64,000 bases of DNA from Lachnospira eligens (GTDB taxonomy: Bacteria > Bacillota > Clostridia > Lachnospirales > Lachnospiraceae): assembly GCF_009680455.1 (NCBI RefSeq), contig NZ_WKRD01000003.1, positions 248,001-312,000 on the forward strand. The letters are read 5' to 3'. Every line of letters begins with the position of its first letter. The stretch's first letter is position 1. The notes beneath the pieces were generated by a model. The model was not told the DNA's origin and did no database searches. It saw only the letters and a list, made by a program, of their open reading frames with translations. The position numbers and the translations under genes are program-made. Positions 52,201 to 61,848 of this stretch are shown piece after piece.

Positions 52201-53554
52201 TACAATGAAAGAAAATAAAATGGGTACAATGCCTGTTAATAAGCTGCTTATTAATATGGCGCTGCCAATGATGATATCAATGCTTGTACAGGCACTGTAT
52301 AATATTGTTGACAGTATATTTGTTGCAAGAATAAGTGAGGAAGCACTTACAGCGGTTTCAATGGCATTTCCAATGCAGAATCTTATGATTGGTGTTGCAG
52401 GCGGCGTGGGTGTAGGTACTAATGCGCTGCTTTCAAGGGCATTAGGAGAAGGAAGGCATGAAGAAGCTGATAAAATGGCTGTGCATGGTATATTCATAAC
52501 GGCTTGCAGCTATATAATATTTCTTGCCATAGGGCTTTTCTTTGCCAGAGAGTTTTTTGTTATTCAGGGTGCTAATGAAGTGATAGCTGACTATGGTTAT
52601 GATTATCTTTCAGTTATTCTTATAGTCAGCTTTGGTTGTCTGTTCCAGATGATATTTGAGAGGTTATTACAGGCTACAGGAAGAACATTTTACAGCATGA
52701 TTACACAGGGTACAGGTGCAATAATTAATATTATTCTTGACCCGATACTTATATTTGGTCTGTTTGGTGCACCAAAGCTTGGTATTGTAGGTGCAGCAGT
52801 AGCTACGGTTGCGGGCCAGATTGTTGCAGCCGTTATGGCAGTGATATTTAATATTAAGGTTAATAAAGAGATACATATTACTTTTAAGGGATTCAGACCA
52901 TCAGGAAAAAGAATTTGCAATATCTTATTCATAGGAATTCCATCAGTTATTATGATGGCAATTGGTTCTGTTATGACATTCTGCATGAATAAGATTCTGG
53001 TTGTATTTACATCAACAGCGGTTGCTGTATTTGGTGTGTATTTTAAACTGCAGAGCTTTGCATTTATGCCAATATTTGGTATGAACAGTGGAATGGTTCC
53101 TATAATAGCTTTTAATTATGGGGCCAAGAGAGAAGACAGAGTTATACAGACACTTAAGCTTGCAGTAATGTATGCAGAGATAATAATGATACTTTTTATG
53201 ATTGCAGTTCAGATATTCCCGGTTCCAATGCTGTCAATATTTAGTGCATCGTCAGATATGATACGAATGGGAGTTCCTGCTTTAAGGACTATATCAATAA
53301 GTTTTATATTTGCAGGAATATGTATTATATGCAGTTCGTTCTTTCAGGCACTTGGAAGCAGCATATACAGCATGCTTGTATCATTTGTAAGACAGATTAT
53401 ATTCCTTGTGCCATGTGCTTATATTTTTTCGAAAACAGGGAATGTTAATCTTGTATGGTGGGCATGGCCTATTGCAGAGCTTGCTTCAGTCGCGTTAAGT
53501 GTATTCTTCTTTATCAGGGTAAGAAAGAAGAAGTTCGCATTTATGGAACAGTAA
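52193..53554 (+). CDS. MATE-family efflux transporter
   Basis: 453 residues, twelve predicted membrane helices in two six-helix halves, typical of cation-coupled multidrug exporters. The N-terminal half has LINMALPMMISMLVQALYNIVDSIFVAR and GVGVGTNALLSRALGEG; the second half repeats the pattern (MPIFGMNSGMVPIIAFNYGA). AGGGAG places the start at 52193 within the end of the YolD-like gene. Confidence 0.95.
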   Translation: MSNTMKENKMGTMPVNKLLINMALPMMISMLVQALYNIVDSIFVARISEEALTAVSMAFPMQNLMIGVAGGVGVGTNALLSRALGEGRHEEADKMAVHGIFITACSYIIFLAIGLFFAREFFVIQGANEVIADYGYDYLSVILIVSFGCLFQMIFERLLQATGRTFYSMITQGTGAIINIILDPILIFGLFGAPKLGIVGAAVATVAGQIVAAVMAVIFNIKVNKEIHITFKGFRPSGKRICNILFIGIPSVIMMAIGSVMTFCMNKILVVFTSTAVAVFGVYFKLQSFAFMPIFGMNSGMVPIIAFNYGAKREDRVIQTLKLAVMYAEIIMILFMIAVQIFPVPMLSIFSASSDMIRMGVPALRTISISFIFAGICIICSSFFQALGSSIYSMLVSFVRQIIFLVPCAYIFSKTGNVNLVWWAWPIAELASVALSVFFFIRVRKKKFAFMEQ

Positions 53555-53585
53555 CGGATATAATTCAGAAAGATGAGGATAAGAT

Positions 53586-53981
53586 ATGAACAGACATATA
53601 GAAAAAGCTAAAGAACTCCGTTCACCTGAAAAATGTTATAACTGTGCAGAAACTATTATGATGGCTTATGCTGATGATCTGGGATTGAGTGAGACACAGG
53701 CAGAATGCCTTGGATGTAATTTCGGCGGAGGTATGAAATGTGGTGGAACATGTGGTGCAATTACCGGAGGGCTTATGGTGCTTGGAGCATTGGGAGTAAG
53801 CAGTCCGGCTGTTGTTGGTGCATTTCAGAGAACTATCAGGGATAACCACGATGGAATGACTAACTGTGCGGATCTTTTAAGAGATAATGCTTTAAAGGGT
53901 GGCGAAAAAAAGGCGCATTGTGACAGTATGATTATGGAATCAATAAGGCTTATTGATGAGCTGGCTGATAAAGATAAATAA
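53586..53981 (+). CDS. C_GCAxxG_C_C family redox protein
   Basis: 131 residues matching the C_GCAxxG_C_C family: CYNCAETIMMAYADDLG, CLGCNFGGGMKCGGTCGAITGGLMVLG and a late Cys pair around MTNCADLL/AHCDSM. The fold is predicted to hold a redox cofactor or metal at the clustered cysteines, and function is undefined. AAAGATGAGG is the ribosome site. It lies 31 bases after the MATE gene. Confidence 0.93.
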   Translation: MNRHIEKAKELRSPEKCYNCAETIMMAYADDLGLSETQAECLGCNFGGGMKCGGTCGAITGGLMVLGALGVSSPAVVGAFQRTIRDNHDGMTNCADLLRDNALKGGEKKAHCDSMIMESIRLIDELADKDK

Positions 53982-54049
53982 AATGCTGCGAAACTATTGA
54001 TAACTTTTATCAATAAGAAGCGGTGAATTATATAGTAAAATATGATAAA

Positions 54050-54091
54050 GTAAGCGTGGTTAGGGCGTTCTAACCAATGCTTACTTTTTTT
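54050..54091 (+). terminator. Terminator before the MacB-like operon
   Basis: GTAAGC-g-TGGTTAG pairs with CTAACCA-at-GCTTAC; run of seven Ts follows. Confidence 0.9.
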
Positions 54092-54119
54092 GTGCCTATT
54101 GATGATGAATTATTATATA

Positions 54120-54177
54120 TTGACACAAAATTAATAAGTGCTAATATAATGAATATATGAATAAGTGTTCATATAAT
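54120..54177 (+). promoter_or_regulatory. Promoter region with duplicated 18-base element
   Basis: TTGACA (54120) and TATAAT (54145) are 19 bases apart. The 18-base element AATAAGTGCTAATATAAT recurs 27 bases on with two changes, and a dyad TATGAA-n6-TTCATA (54156-54173) overlaps the second copy. Likely operator for the exporter; the nearby HxlR protein is a candidate reader. Confidence 0.5.
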
Positions 54178-54209
54178 AATATAAGAGGGCATGCCCGAAG
54201 GAGGTATAT

Positions 54210-54908
54210 ATGTTTTTAGAGATTAAGGGAATCAAAAAGCATTATGGAGAAGGCGAGAGCCGGGTGGAAGTGCTGAATGGTATTGACATAGAAGTTAATA
54301 AAGGGGAAATCGTTGTATTACTTGGTCCATCAGGTTCTGGTAAGTCAACACTGCTTAATATAATTGGTGGTATTGATGATGCAGACGAGGGTTACATATC
54401 AATAGATGGCGAAAAGACAGCAGATATGAATGAGAAGCGTCTTACACAGTACAGAAGAAAGCATCTCGGATATGTTTTTCAGATGTATAATCTTATACCT
54501 AACCTTACTGTAAGAGAGAATATTGAGGTTGGTGCTTACCTAAGTGATAAGGCACTTGATACAGATGAGATTCTTAATACATTAGGACTTTCAGATCACG
54601 CCGATAAGAAGCCTAATCAGTTGTCAGGCGGCCAGCAGCAGAGAACTTCAATTGGAAGAGCTATTATAAAAAATCCGGATATCCTGTTGTGTGATGAGCC
54701 TACAGGAGCACTTGATTACAACACATCTAAGGATATATTAAAGCTTATTGAAGACGTTAATAAGAAGTACGGTAATACTATAATAATAGTTACACATAAT
54801 GACGCTATCAAAAATATGGCAGACAGGGTTATTACATTAAGAGATGGCAGAATCCGTAAGAACTATGTTAATGATAATAAGATTGCAGCAGCAGACCTTG
54901 AATGGTAA
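54210..54908 (+). CDS. ABC exporter ATPase (MacB/LolD type)
   Basis: 232 residues with Walker A GPSGSGKST, signature LSGGQQQRTSIGRAI, Walker B ILLCDEPTGALD and switch His VTHND, all canonical. The type is the one that works with FtsX-like permeases in antimicrobial peptide or lipoprotein export. AGGAGGT is the ribosome site. The permease start follows 14 bases later. Confidence 0.95.
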   Translation: MFLEIKGIKKHYGEGESRVEVLNGIDIEVNKGEIVVLLGPSGSGKSTLLNIIGGIDDADEGYISIDGEKTADMNEKRLTQYRRKHLGYVFQMYNLIPNLTVRENIEVGAYLSDKALDTDEILNTLGLSDHADKKPNQLSGGQQQRTSIGRAIIKNPDILLCDEPTGALDYNTSKDILKLIEDVNKKYGNTIIIVTHNDAIKNMADRVITLRDGRIRKNYVNDNKIAAADLEW

Positions 54909-54922
54909 GAGAGGAGTTAAGT

Positions 54923-57229
54923 ATGAGAAATCCTTTAAATAAGCGTCTGCCAAGAGAATTAAAGCATGACTTTGGTAAATATCTTGTTATATTCTTATTT
55001 ATGGTTATGATGATTTCGTTAGTAAGCGGATTCCTTGTAGCAGACAACAGTGTTAAGCACTCATATGATGAGGGCTTTGAAAAATATAATCTTGAAGATG
55101 GACATTTTACATTAGATAAAGAGCCTGACAGTTCTCTTATAAGAGATATTGAGAATAAGACTGACAGCAAGCTTTACGACTTAAGATATTTTGAGGAAGA
55201 TGAGGCTGACAGCGGTGATACAATCAGAGTGTATAAAGACAGGACAAAGGTTAATCTTGAGTGTGTTATGGAAGGCGAAATGCCTGCTGCCGATAATGAA
55301 ATAGCACTTGACCGTATGTATGCACAGAATGCCAAGATTAAGATAGGCGACACAATTAAGCTCGCAGGAAAGGAATTAAAGGTTACCGGTTTTGTTGCAG
55401 TTCCTGATTACAGCTGCCTTTTCGAAAATAATTCAGATATGATGTTTGACGCAACTAATTTTTCTATTGCTGTTATGACTGATAAGGGCTTTGAAAATGT
55501 TTCAAGTAATCATGTCAAATATAATTATGCATGGAAATATAACAAAGAGGTTATAGGAGATAAGGCTGAAAAAGAGGCTTCTGAAGATTTTCTTGAAAAT
55601 CTTGGCGATATTATCAAAGAATATGATACAAAGCTTATAATGAGTGGTAATACGGATATTATCAGTGTTTCTGATTATCTTCCAAGATACACTAACAAGG
55701 CGGTTAATTTTACTGGTGATGATATGGGTTCAGATAAGGCAACAATTATGCTTTTTGACTATATTGTAATGGTTGTAATTGCATTTGTATTTGCTGTTAC
55801 AACATCTAACACAATCAGTCAGGAGGCAGGTGTTATCGGAACTCTCCGCGCATCAGGTTATAAGAGAAGTGAGATTGTAAGACATTACATGGTCCTTCCT
55901 GTTGCTGTAACACTGTTCGTTGCTGTTGTTGGTAATATACTTGGCTACACTCTTCTGGAGAAGTTTTTTGTAAATGTGTATTATAACAGCTACAGCCTGT
56001 GTACTTACACGACACTGCTTAATGCAGAAGCATTTGTTGATACGACAGTTGTTCCAATTATTATTATTTTTGTTGTTAATCTTATTGTACTTGAAAAGAA
56101 GCTCCGGCTTTCTCCGCTTAAGTTTTTAAGACATGAGCTTACTAACAGAAAGAGAAAGAAGCTTATAAAGTTAAGCCACAAGCTTCCTTTCATGACAAGA
56201 TTCAGATTAAGGATAATGTTCCAGAATATACCTAATTATCTGACATTGTTCTTAGGAATACTGATTGCAGGTGCACTTGTTGTATTCAGCATCATGTTCG
56301 AGCCGCTTATTGATGATTATGCTGATGTTGTTAAGAAGTCACAGATATGTGATTATCAGTATGTGTTAAAAAGTCAGGCAGAAACTGATGTTTCTGGTGC
56401 AGAAAAGTACTGTGTGACATCGCTTGATACAACTGATGAAAAATACATGACAGATGATATTATGATATATGGTATTCAGGATAACAGCAGGTATGTTGAT
56501 GTGGATATCAAGGATGATGAGATACTTGTATCTAATGGTGTAATGGTCAAATACGGACTAAAAAAGGGTGATACATTTAAACTAAAAGATCCGTATTCAG
56601 ATAATGAGTATGAATTCACAATAGCAGGAAGTTATAAATATGATGCTGCACTTGCAGTATTCATGACAAGAAAAAACTTTATTGATACATTTGACAAGGC
56701 TGATGATTACTTCACTGGATACTTCACAGACAAGAAGCTGACAGATATTGATGATAAATATGTTGCTTCAATAGTTACATATGAAGACCTTATAAAAGTG
56801 TCTAACCAGATGAAGGTTTCAATGGGCGAGATGATGTATATACTGAAGTATTTTGGAATTATAATGTTCGTGCTTCTTATGTATCTGTTATCTAAACAGA
56901 TTATTGAAAAGAATGCACAGTCAATTTCAATGACTAAGATTCTTGGTTTTAAGAATGGAGAGATAGGCGGACTGTATATTGTAGCTACTTCAATTATGGT
57001 AGTTATATCACTGGTTGTTTCTGTACCTATAGTAAATGCTTTGCTTAAATGGGCATTTTCATCATATCTGTACACTTCGATGACTGGATATATTCCTTAT
57101 ATGGTAAGAAGAAGCTGTTTTGTTGAGATGGTTATTCTTGGAATTGTATGCTATGCGGTTGTTGCTGTGCTTCAGCTTGTGAAGATTTCTAAGATTCCTA
57201 AGACGGATGCATTGAAAAATGTAGAGTAA
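54923..57229 (+). CDS. FtsX-like ABC permease, two-domain
   Basis: 768 residues. One N-terminal membrane helix (about 19-40) and a large outside domain (about 45-275) precede an FtsX block (VMVVIAFVFAVTTSNTISQEAGVIGTLRASGYKRSEI). A second N-terminal-like helix, outside domain and C-terminal FtsX block (MFVLLMYLLSKQI ... QSISMTKILGFKNGEIGGLY) follow. This tandem layout is usual for Firmicute exporters paired with MacB-type ATPases. AGAGGAG sets the start at 54923. Substrate unknown. Confidence 0.93.
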   Translation: MRNPLNKRLPRELKHDFGKYLVIFLFMVMMISLVSGFLVADNSVKHSYDEGFEKYNLEDGHFTLDKEPDSSLIRDIENKTDSKLYDLRYFEEDEADSGDTIRVYKDRTKVNLECVMEGEMPAADNEIALDRMYAQNAKIKIGDTIKLAGKELKVTGFVAVPDYSCLFENNSDMMFDATNFSIAVMTDKGFENVSSNHVKYNYAWKYNKEVIGDKAEKEASEDFLENLGDIIKEYDTKLIMSGNTDIISVSDYLPRYTNKAVNFTGDDMGSDKATIMLFDYIVMVVIAFVFAVTTSNTISQEAGVIGTLRASGYKRSEIVRHYMVLPVAVTLFVAVVGNILGYTLLEKFFVNVYYNSYSLCTYTTLLNAEAFVDTTVVPIIIIFVVNLIVLEKKLRLSPLKFLRHELTNRKRKKLIKLSHKLPFMTRFRLRIMFQNIPNYLTLFLGILIAGALVVFSIMFEPLIDDYADVVKKSQICDYQYVLKSQAETDVSGAEKYCVTSLDTTDEKYMTDDIMIYGIQDNSRYVDVDIKDDEILVSNGVMVKYGLKKGDTFKLKDPYSDNEYEFTIAGSYKYDAALAVFMTRKNFIDTFDKADDYFTGYFTDKKLTDIDDKYVASIVTYEDLIKVSNQMKVSMGEMMYILKYFGIIMFVLLMYLLSKQIIEKNAQSISMTKILGFKNGEIGGLYIVATSIMVVISLVVSVPIVNALLKWAFSSYLYTSMTGYIPYMVRRSCFVEMVILGIVCYAVVAVLQLVKISKIPKTDALKNVE

Positions 57230-57258
57230 AACCATAGAATAAAACCAAAATTTACTTC

Positions 57259-57352
57259 TTGACAATACAAAAATAATTTAATAATATACTAACAAATAGT
57301 GAGTAGCATTACAGCATAAATCCGACTGTAATGGGACTCACTGTATTTTTTT
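57259..57352 (+). promoter_or_regulatory. Promoter followed at once by a terminator hairpin, ahead of HxlR
   Basis: TTGACA-17-TAATAT (57259-57287) predicts transcription from about 57294. A hairpin starts at 57298: AGTGAGT-ag-CATTACAG / CTGTAATG-gg-ACTCACT, ending in a T-run at 57352. The hairpin can end the upstream exporter transcript, but lying right after a promoter it may also attenuate the HxlR gene. Confidence 0.65.
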
Positions 57353-57390
57353 ATGCAAAAACACCATTGCAGTAGGAAAAGGAGGTAACA

Positions 57391-57738
57391 ATGAAACTGA
57401 AAAAACAGTACGACTGCAATCTTGTTATGATGAATGATCTTATTGGTGGAAAATGGAAATTAAGAATTTTATGGCATATTATGAATGGAGATAACAGATT
57501 TTCTATGCTCGAAAAAACTATTGACAGTATAACGCCAAAGGTTTTAATGTCACAGCTTAATGAAATGGAAGAAAGTGGTCTGATATTAAAACATGTATTA
57601 GTAAGTACACCACCTAAAGTTGTTGTTTATGAGATAAATCCTGAATATTCAGGTATATGTGAAATAGTTAATATTGCCCATTCATTTTCCAGAATGTATG
57701 GCACTAAGAATAATATTGACATACTTACAAAAAAGTAA
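57391..57738 (+). CDS. HxlR-family transcriptional regulator
   Basis: 115-residue winged-helix protein of the HxlR type: CNLVMMNDLIGGKWKLRILWHIMNGDNRFSMLEKTIDSITPKVL is the standard opening, with a single conserved Cys near the N-terminus, the redox- or ligand-sensing position in some members. AAAGGAGG is the ribosome site. It sits between the FtsX exporter and the iron-siderophore importer and may control either or both. Confidence 0.93.
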   Translation: MKLKKQYDCNLVMMNDLIGGKWKLRILWHIMNGDNRFSMLEKTIDSITPKVLMSQLNEMEESGLILKHVLVSTPPKVVVYEINPEYSGICEIVNIAHSFSRMYGTKNNIDILTKK

Positions 57739-57742
57739 GTTC

Positions 57743-57807
57743 TTGTCAATAAAGATTAGCTTATTTATAATCACCGTTGTTCACAGCATTTACTAATGCT
57801 GTTTTTT
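57743..57807 (+). promoter_or_regulatory. Promoter followed at once by a terminator hairpin, ahead of the siderophore importer
   Basis: TTGTCA-17-TATAAT (57743-57771) predicts a start near 57778. The hairpin ACAGCATT / AATGCTGT with a 4-base loop and six Ts (57783-57807) begins about five bases later. The arrangement mirrors that ahead of HxlR. It may terminate the HxlR transcript or attenuate the importer operon. Confidence 0.65.
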
Positions 57808-57858
57808 AAAGGATGCGAGTTAGTGTATTCTAACAATAGTAAGCGAAAAAGGAGAATA

Positions 57859-58914
57859 ATGGTAATTATGATAAAGATATTTATTAAGAAAAATATAATT
57901 ACATTGACTCTAGCGATACTTCTACTTGTGTTGTCTGGTGTGTCGCTTTTTATAGGGGTAATTGATATTAATATAAAAAATCTTTTTTTGGATTCACAGT
58001 CAATGGAAGTCTTTGTGATATCAAGACTTCCAAGACTTCTGGCAATTTTGTGTACAGGAGTAGGAATGAGTGTAGCAGGACTTATAATGCAGCAGCTGTG
58101 CATGAATAAATTTGTTTCGCCAACAACCGGAGCAACAATTTCATCAGCTCAGTTTGGAATTCTTCTGGCACTTATATTTGTGCCGGATGCCACAATATGG
58201 GGCAGGGCGATATTTGCATTTATCAGCGCAATACTTGGTACATGGATTTTTGTCTGGTTTATACAGCGAATACAGTATAAGGACATTGTCATGGTTCCGC
58301 TTGTCGGAATAATGTTTGGAAATGTTATCGGGGGAGTTACGAACTTCCTTGCTTACAAGTATGAAGTTACACAGGCATTGTCAACATGGCTGGTAGGACA
58401 TTTTTCAATGGTATTAAAGGGAAGATACGAAATAGTTTATCTGACCGTGCCACTAGTAGTACTGGCATTCATATTTGCTAATCATTTTAACATTGTGGGT
58501 ATGGGAAAAGATTTTTCAAAGAATCTTGGCGTTCCATATAATTTGGTCCTTTTTGCAGGACTTACAATAGCAGCGATGATTACAGCATCAATAATAGTGG
58601 TTGTTGGTTCGATTTCTTATATAGGACTGATTGTTCCCAATGTGGTTGCAATGTTCAAGGGCGACAAGATAAGAGGAACTCTTGTTGACACTGCGCTTTT
58701 TGGAGCTTTGTTTGTTCTGGTATGTGATATTATCGGAAGAGTTATTATTATGCCGTATGAGCTTCCAATTGAACTTATAGTTGGAATACTTGGAAGTCTG
58801 ATATTTGTAGCACTGTTAATATACAGACTTAAGCATGGAAGAAAAATTGTGAATATTAAATTATTTAATGAGCAGAAAGAGGTAAATAATGAACAGGAAA
58901 AGGAATATATATAA
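57859..58914 (+). CDS. FecCD-type iron-siderophore permease, subunit 1
   Basis: 351 residues with about nine or ten membrane helices of the BtuC/FecCD family. Visible marks are SRLPRLLAILCTGVGMSVAGLIMQQL and the late GSISYIGLIVPNVVAMFKGD coupling region. A longer frame runs back through the terminator hairpin, so the start is at 57859 (AAGGAG close by) or 57868. It overlaps the second permease gene by 26 bases. The gene order matches the B. subtilis yclNOPQ petrobactin importer. Confidence 0.92.
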   Translation: MVIMIKIFIKKNIITLTLAILLLVLSGVSLFIGVIDINIKNLFLDSQSMEVFVISRLPRLLAILCTGVGMSVAGLIMQQLCMNKFVSPTTGATISSAQFGILLALIFVPDATIWGRAIFAFISAILGTWIFVWFIQRIQYKDIVMVPLVGIMFGNVIGGVTNFLAYKYEVTQALSTWLVGHFSMVLKGRYEIVYLTVPLVVLAFIFANHFNIVGMGKDFSKNLGVPYNLVLFAGLTIAAMITASIIVVVGSISYIGLIVPNVVAMFKGDKIRGTLVDTALFGALFVLVCDIIGRVIIMPYELPIELIVGILGSLIFVALLIYRLKHGRKIVNIKLFNEQKEVNNEQEKEYI

Positions 58915-59857
58915 ACTGATAATTCTTGCTGTTATCGTTCTGCTTGCAATGGCAGCTTATATGACAATTGGTGTTAAATTTCATAATGAAAGACTTATGA
59001 GATTTGCATTCAAAATAAGATATCCCAAGCTTATTGCAATGGTAATAACTGCATTTACGATAGGTGGGGCATCAATAGTGTTTCAGTCAGTTATAAATAA
59101 TACTATTGTTACACCGTGTCTTTTAGGAATGAATTCGCTTTATACATTAATACATACAGCAGTAGTGTTTTTCTTAGGATCGGGCAGCATGCTTGTTATT
59201 AATGCAAATATGAGCTTTGCACTTGACCTTGTGATAATGGGTTTTGTAGCAACATTTATATATAGTTATCTGTTTAAAGCGACTAATCATAATGTGCTTT
59301 ATGTTTTACTTATTGGAACAGTTCTTACATCATTCTTTTCGAGCATACAAAGCACACTGACAAGAATAATGGATCCCAATGAGTATGACACACTTCTTAC
59401 TTCATTAGTAGCAAGCTTCAGCAATGTTAATTCAGAAATAATAATTTTTTCATTGATTATTATTGCAGCAATTATTGTGATATTCCGAAAAGAACTTGCA
59501 ATGCTTGATGTACTTACACTTGGAAAAGAGCAGGCTGTTAATCTTGGAGTTGATTATGACAGATGTATAAGAAGACTTCTGCTAGCTGTGACATTATGTA
59601 TATCGGTTGCTACAGCAATGGTTGGACCAATATCATTTCTTGGTCTGATAATTGCTAATCTGTCAAGACAGATGTTAAAAACATACCGTCATACACAGCT
59701 GATACTTGGTTCTGCATTATTTGGGATGATAGGACTTATATTTGGACAGCTTATAGTTGAAAGAATATTTGTCTATGCAATTCCTGTAAGTGTGTTTATT
59801 ACGGTTGGAGGAGGAATATATTTCCTGTATCTGCTGCTTGCAGGAAAGAGAGCTTAA
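58889..59857 (+). CDS. FecCD-type iron-siderophore permease, subunit 2
   Basis: 322 residues, second membrane subunit. FAFKIRYPKLIAMVITAFTIGGASIVFQSVI near the N-terminus and VATAMVGPISFLGLIIANLSRQ in the coupling region mark the family. AGAAAGAGG precedes the ATG inside the upstream gene. The two permeases form a heterodimeric channel fed by the lipoprotein encoded at the end of the operon. Confidence 0.93.
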   Translation: MNRKRNIYKLIILAVIVLLAMAAYMTIGVKFHNERLMRFAFKIRYPKLIAMVITAFTIGGASIVFQSVINNTIVTPCLLGMNSLYTLIHTAVVFFLGSGSMLVINANMSFALDLVIMGFVATFIYSYLFKATNHNVLYVLLIGTVLTSFFSSIQSTLTRIMDPNEYDTLLTSLVASFSNVNSEIIIFSLIIIAAIIVIFRKELAMLDVLTLGKEQAVNLGVDYDRCIRRLLLAVTLCISVATAMVGPISFLGLIIANLSRQMLKTYRHTQLILGSALFGMIGLIFGQLIVERIFVYAIPVSVFITVGGGIYFLYLLLAGKRA

Positions 59858-59877
59858 TACTTAGAAGGAGAACAATA

Positions 59878-60630
59878 ATGGTTGTAGATAAATTGTTGAA
59901 AAAATATGACAAAAAAGTAGTTGTAGATTCAGTAAGCTTTTCTATACCAAAAGGTAAGGTTACATCATTTATTGGACCTAATGGAGCGGGAAAATCTACA
60001 GTTATGGGAATGATATCAAGGCTTATTGCTAATGATGCAGGTATTATTGAATTTCAGGGAAAGTCAATGCATGACTGGAAAAGCAAGGAGCTTGCAAAGC
60101 ATCTGGCAATACTTACCCAGAGTAATAACATACAAATGAAGCTTACAGTTGAAGAACTTGTGGCGTTTGGAAGGTTTCCTCATTCAGGTGGAAGGCTTAC
60201 TGATAAGGATAAAGATATAATTAATAAGTCAATTGAATACATGGAACTTAATGAATTCAGAAACAGATTTATAGATGAGCTGTCTGGAGGACAGAGACAG
60301 CGTGCATATATTGCGATGGTTATAGCACAGGATACAGAATTTATTCTTCTTGATGAGCCTACGAATAATCTTGACATATATCATGCAACTAATCTTATGA
60401 AAATTATAAGAAAACTAAGTGATGAACTTGGAAAAACGGTTGTCACAGTTTTACATGAAATTAATTATGCGGCATTTTATTCTGATTATATATGTGCATT
60501 TAAAGATGGCAGGGTTGCCAAATTTGGTACAGTTGATGAGGTTATGACCAAAGAAGTATTATCAGAGATATATAATGTCGATTTTGAAATAATGAATATA
60601 CAGGGCAGACCATTGTCAATATATTATTAA
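59878..60630 (+). CDS. Iron-siderophore ABC importer ATPase
   Basis: 250 residues, FepC/YclP type. Walker A GPNGAGKST, signature LSGGQRQRAYIAMVI, Walker B FILLDEPTNNLD and the switch His in LHEINYA are all intact. LVAFGRFPHSGGRLT is typical of siderophore ATPases. AAGGAG is the ribosome site, 20 bases after the permease gene. Confidence 0.95.
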   Translation: MVVDKLLKKYDKKVVVDSVSFSIPKGKVTSFIGPNGAGKSTVMGMISRLIANDAGIIEFQGKSMHDWKSKELAKHLAILTQSNNIQMKLTVEELVAFGRFPHSGGRLTDKDKDIINKSIEYMELNEFRNRFIDELSGGQRQRAYIAMVIAQDTEFILLDEPTNNLDIYHATNLMKIIRKLSDELGKTVVTVLHEINYAAFYSDYICAFKDGRVAKFGTVDEVMTKEVLSEIYNVDFEIMNIQGRPLSIYY

Positions 60631-60733
60631 TTTATTATGGCTTCAGGCCTTGCATGCGGGCTTTAGCATATATGTATGATGTCAGTCGCGAAGCATTGTA
60701 CAGAAAAATAAAAATAGAAGAGGATAACATATA

Positions 60734-61714
60734 ATGAAAAAAATCACAGCTATATTATTAATGGCACTTATGGTTCTTTCACTTACTGCGTGTGGTAACC
60801 AGACAGGTAAGGATAATAATGGTTCAGAGGGAAGTACAGAACCAACAAGCGTAACAATAACAACATTAAATGGACAGAAAGAGCAGACACAGCTTGAGGT
60901 TCCATATAATCCTGAAAGAATTGCAATTCTTGACCTTGCTGCTCTTGATATAATAGATAGTATTGGTGTTGGTGACAAAGTTGTTGGAATGGCACAGACA
61001 AGCATTGATTATCTTTCTCATTATTCAGAAAACAAGAGCATAAAGAATCTTGGTACAATAAAAGAAGCTGATATTGAAGCAGTTATGGAATGCGAGCCGG
61101 ATATAATATTTATCGGTGGAAGACTGTCAGCTTCATATGATAAATTAAGTGAAATAGCTCCTGTTGTATATCTTGCAACAGACAACAGTATTGGACTTGT
61201 TGAAAGTACTTTGAAAAATGCAAAAACAATAGCATCTATATTTGGCAAAGAAAACGAAGTTGAAGATAAGGTTAATCAGTATAATGACAGAATTAACAAT
61301 TTAAAGAATATTGCATCCGGAAAGAATGCTCTTGTAGGAATGACAACAAGCGGAAGCTTTAATATTCTTGGCAATGATGGAAGATGCTCAATTATGGGTA
61401 ATGAGATTGGCTTTAACAATCTTGGAGCAACAGGAAATACTTCAACACATGGAAATGAGGCTTCTTTTGAAACAGTAGTTGCAAAGAATCCAGAATATAT
61501 ATTTGTTATGGACAGAGATAAGGCTATAGGAAAAGCAGGTGCAGCATCTGCTAAGGAAATAGTTGAAAATGATCTTGTAAAATCAACTCCTGCATATAAG
61601 AATAATCATATTATTTATCTTGAAAATCCTAATGTATGGTATACAGCAGAGGGTGGAATTCAGGCACTTGATATGATGCTTAAGGATCTTGAAAAGGGGC
61701 TTGGAGTAAAATAA
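60734..61714 (+). CDS. Siderophore-binding lipoprotein (YclQ/CeuE type)
   Basis: 326 residues, class III binding protein. Signal peptide with lipobox LTAC (Cys20), then PERIAILDLAALDIIDSIGVGDKVVGMAQ, the first lobe, a long connecting helix, and a second lobe opening LVGMTTSGSFNILGNDGRCSIM. It most resembles catecholate or petrobactin receptors of the YclQ/CeuE group. About 100 bases separate it from the ATPase gene. A terminator follows downstream. Confidence 0.94.
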   Translation: MKKITAILLMALMVLSLTACGNQTGKDNNGSEGSTEPTSVTITTLNGQKEQTQLEVPYNPERIAILDLAALDIIDSIGVGDKVVGMAQTSIDYLSHYSENKSIKNLGTIKEADIEAVMECEPDIIFIGGRLSASYDKLSEIAPVVYLATDNSIGLVESTLKNAKTIASIFGKENEVEDKVNQYNDRINNLKNIASGKNALVGMTTSGSFNILGNDGRCSIMGNEIGFNNLGATGNTSTHGNEASFETVVAKNPEYIFVMDRDKAIGKAGAASAKEIVENDLVKSTPAYKNNHIIYLENPNVWYTAEGGIQALDMMLKDLEKGLGVK

Positions 61715-61848
61715 TATAATGAAAAGTTATAAGCTGATAGTGGCTTATGTATGATTTTTGATGTGATACCTATAGGTAGTCGTATTATCGGCGGATTTAT
61801 AGGTAGAAATAAGAAAAAATCATGTATTATTTTGATAATTATTCTGTA

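Noticed and set aside
57796..57858. N-terminal extension of the first siderophore permease
   Set aside because: It begins inside a terminator hairpin; AAGGAG lies before 57859.
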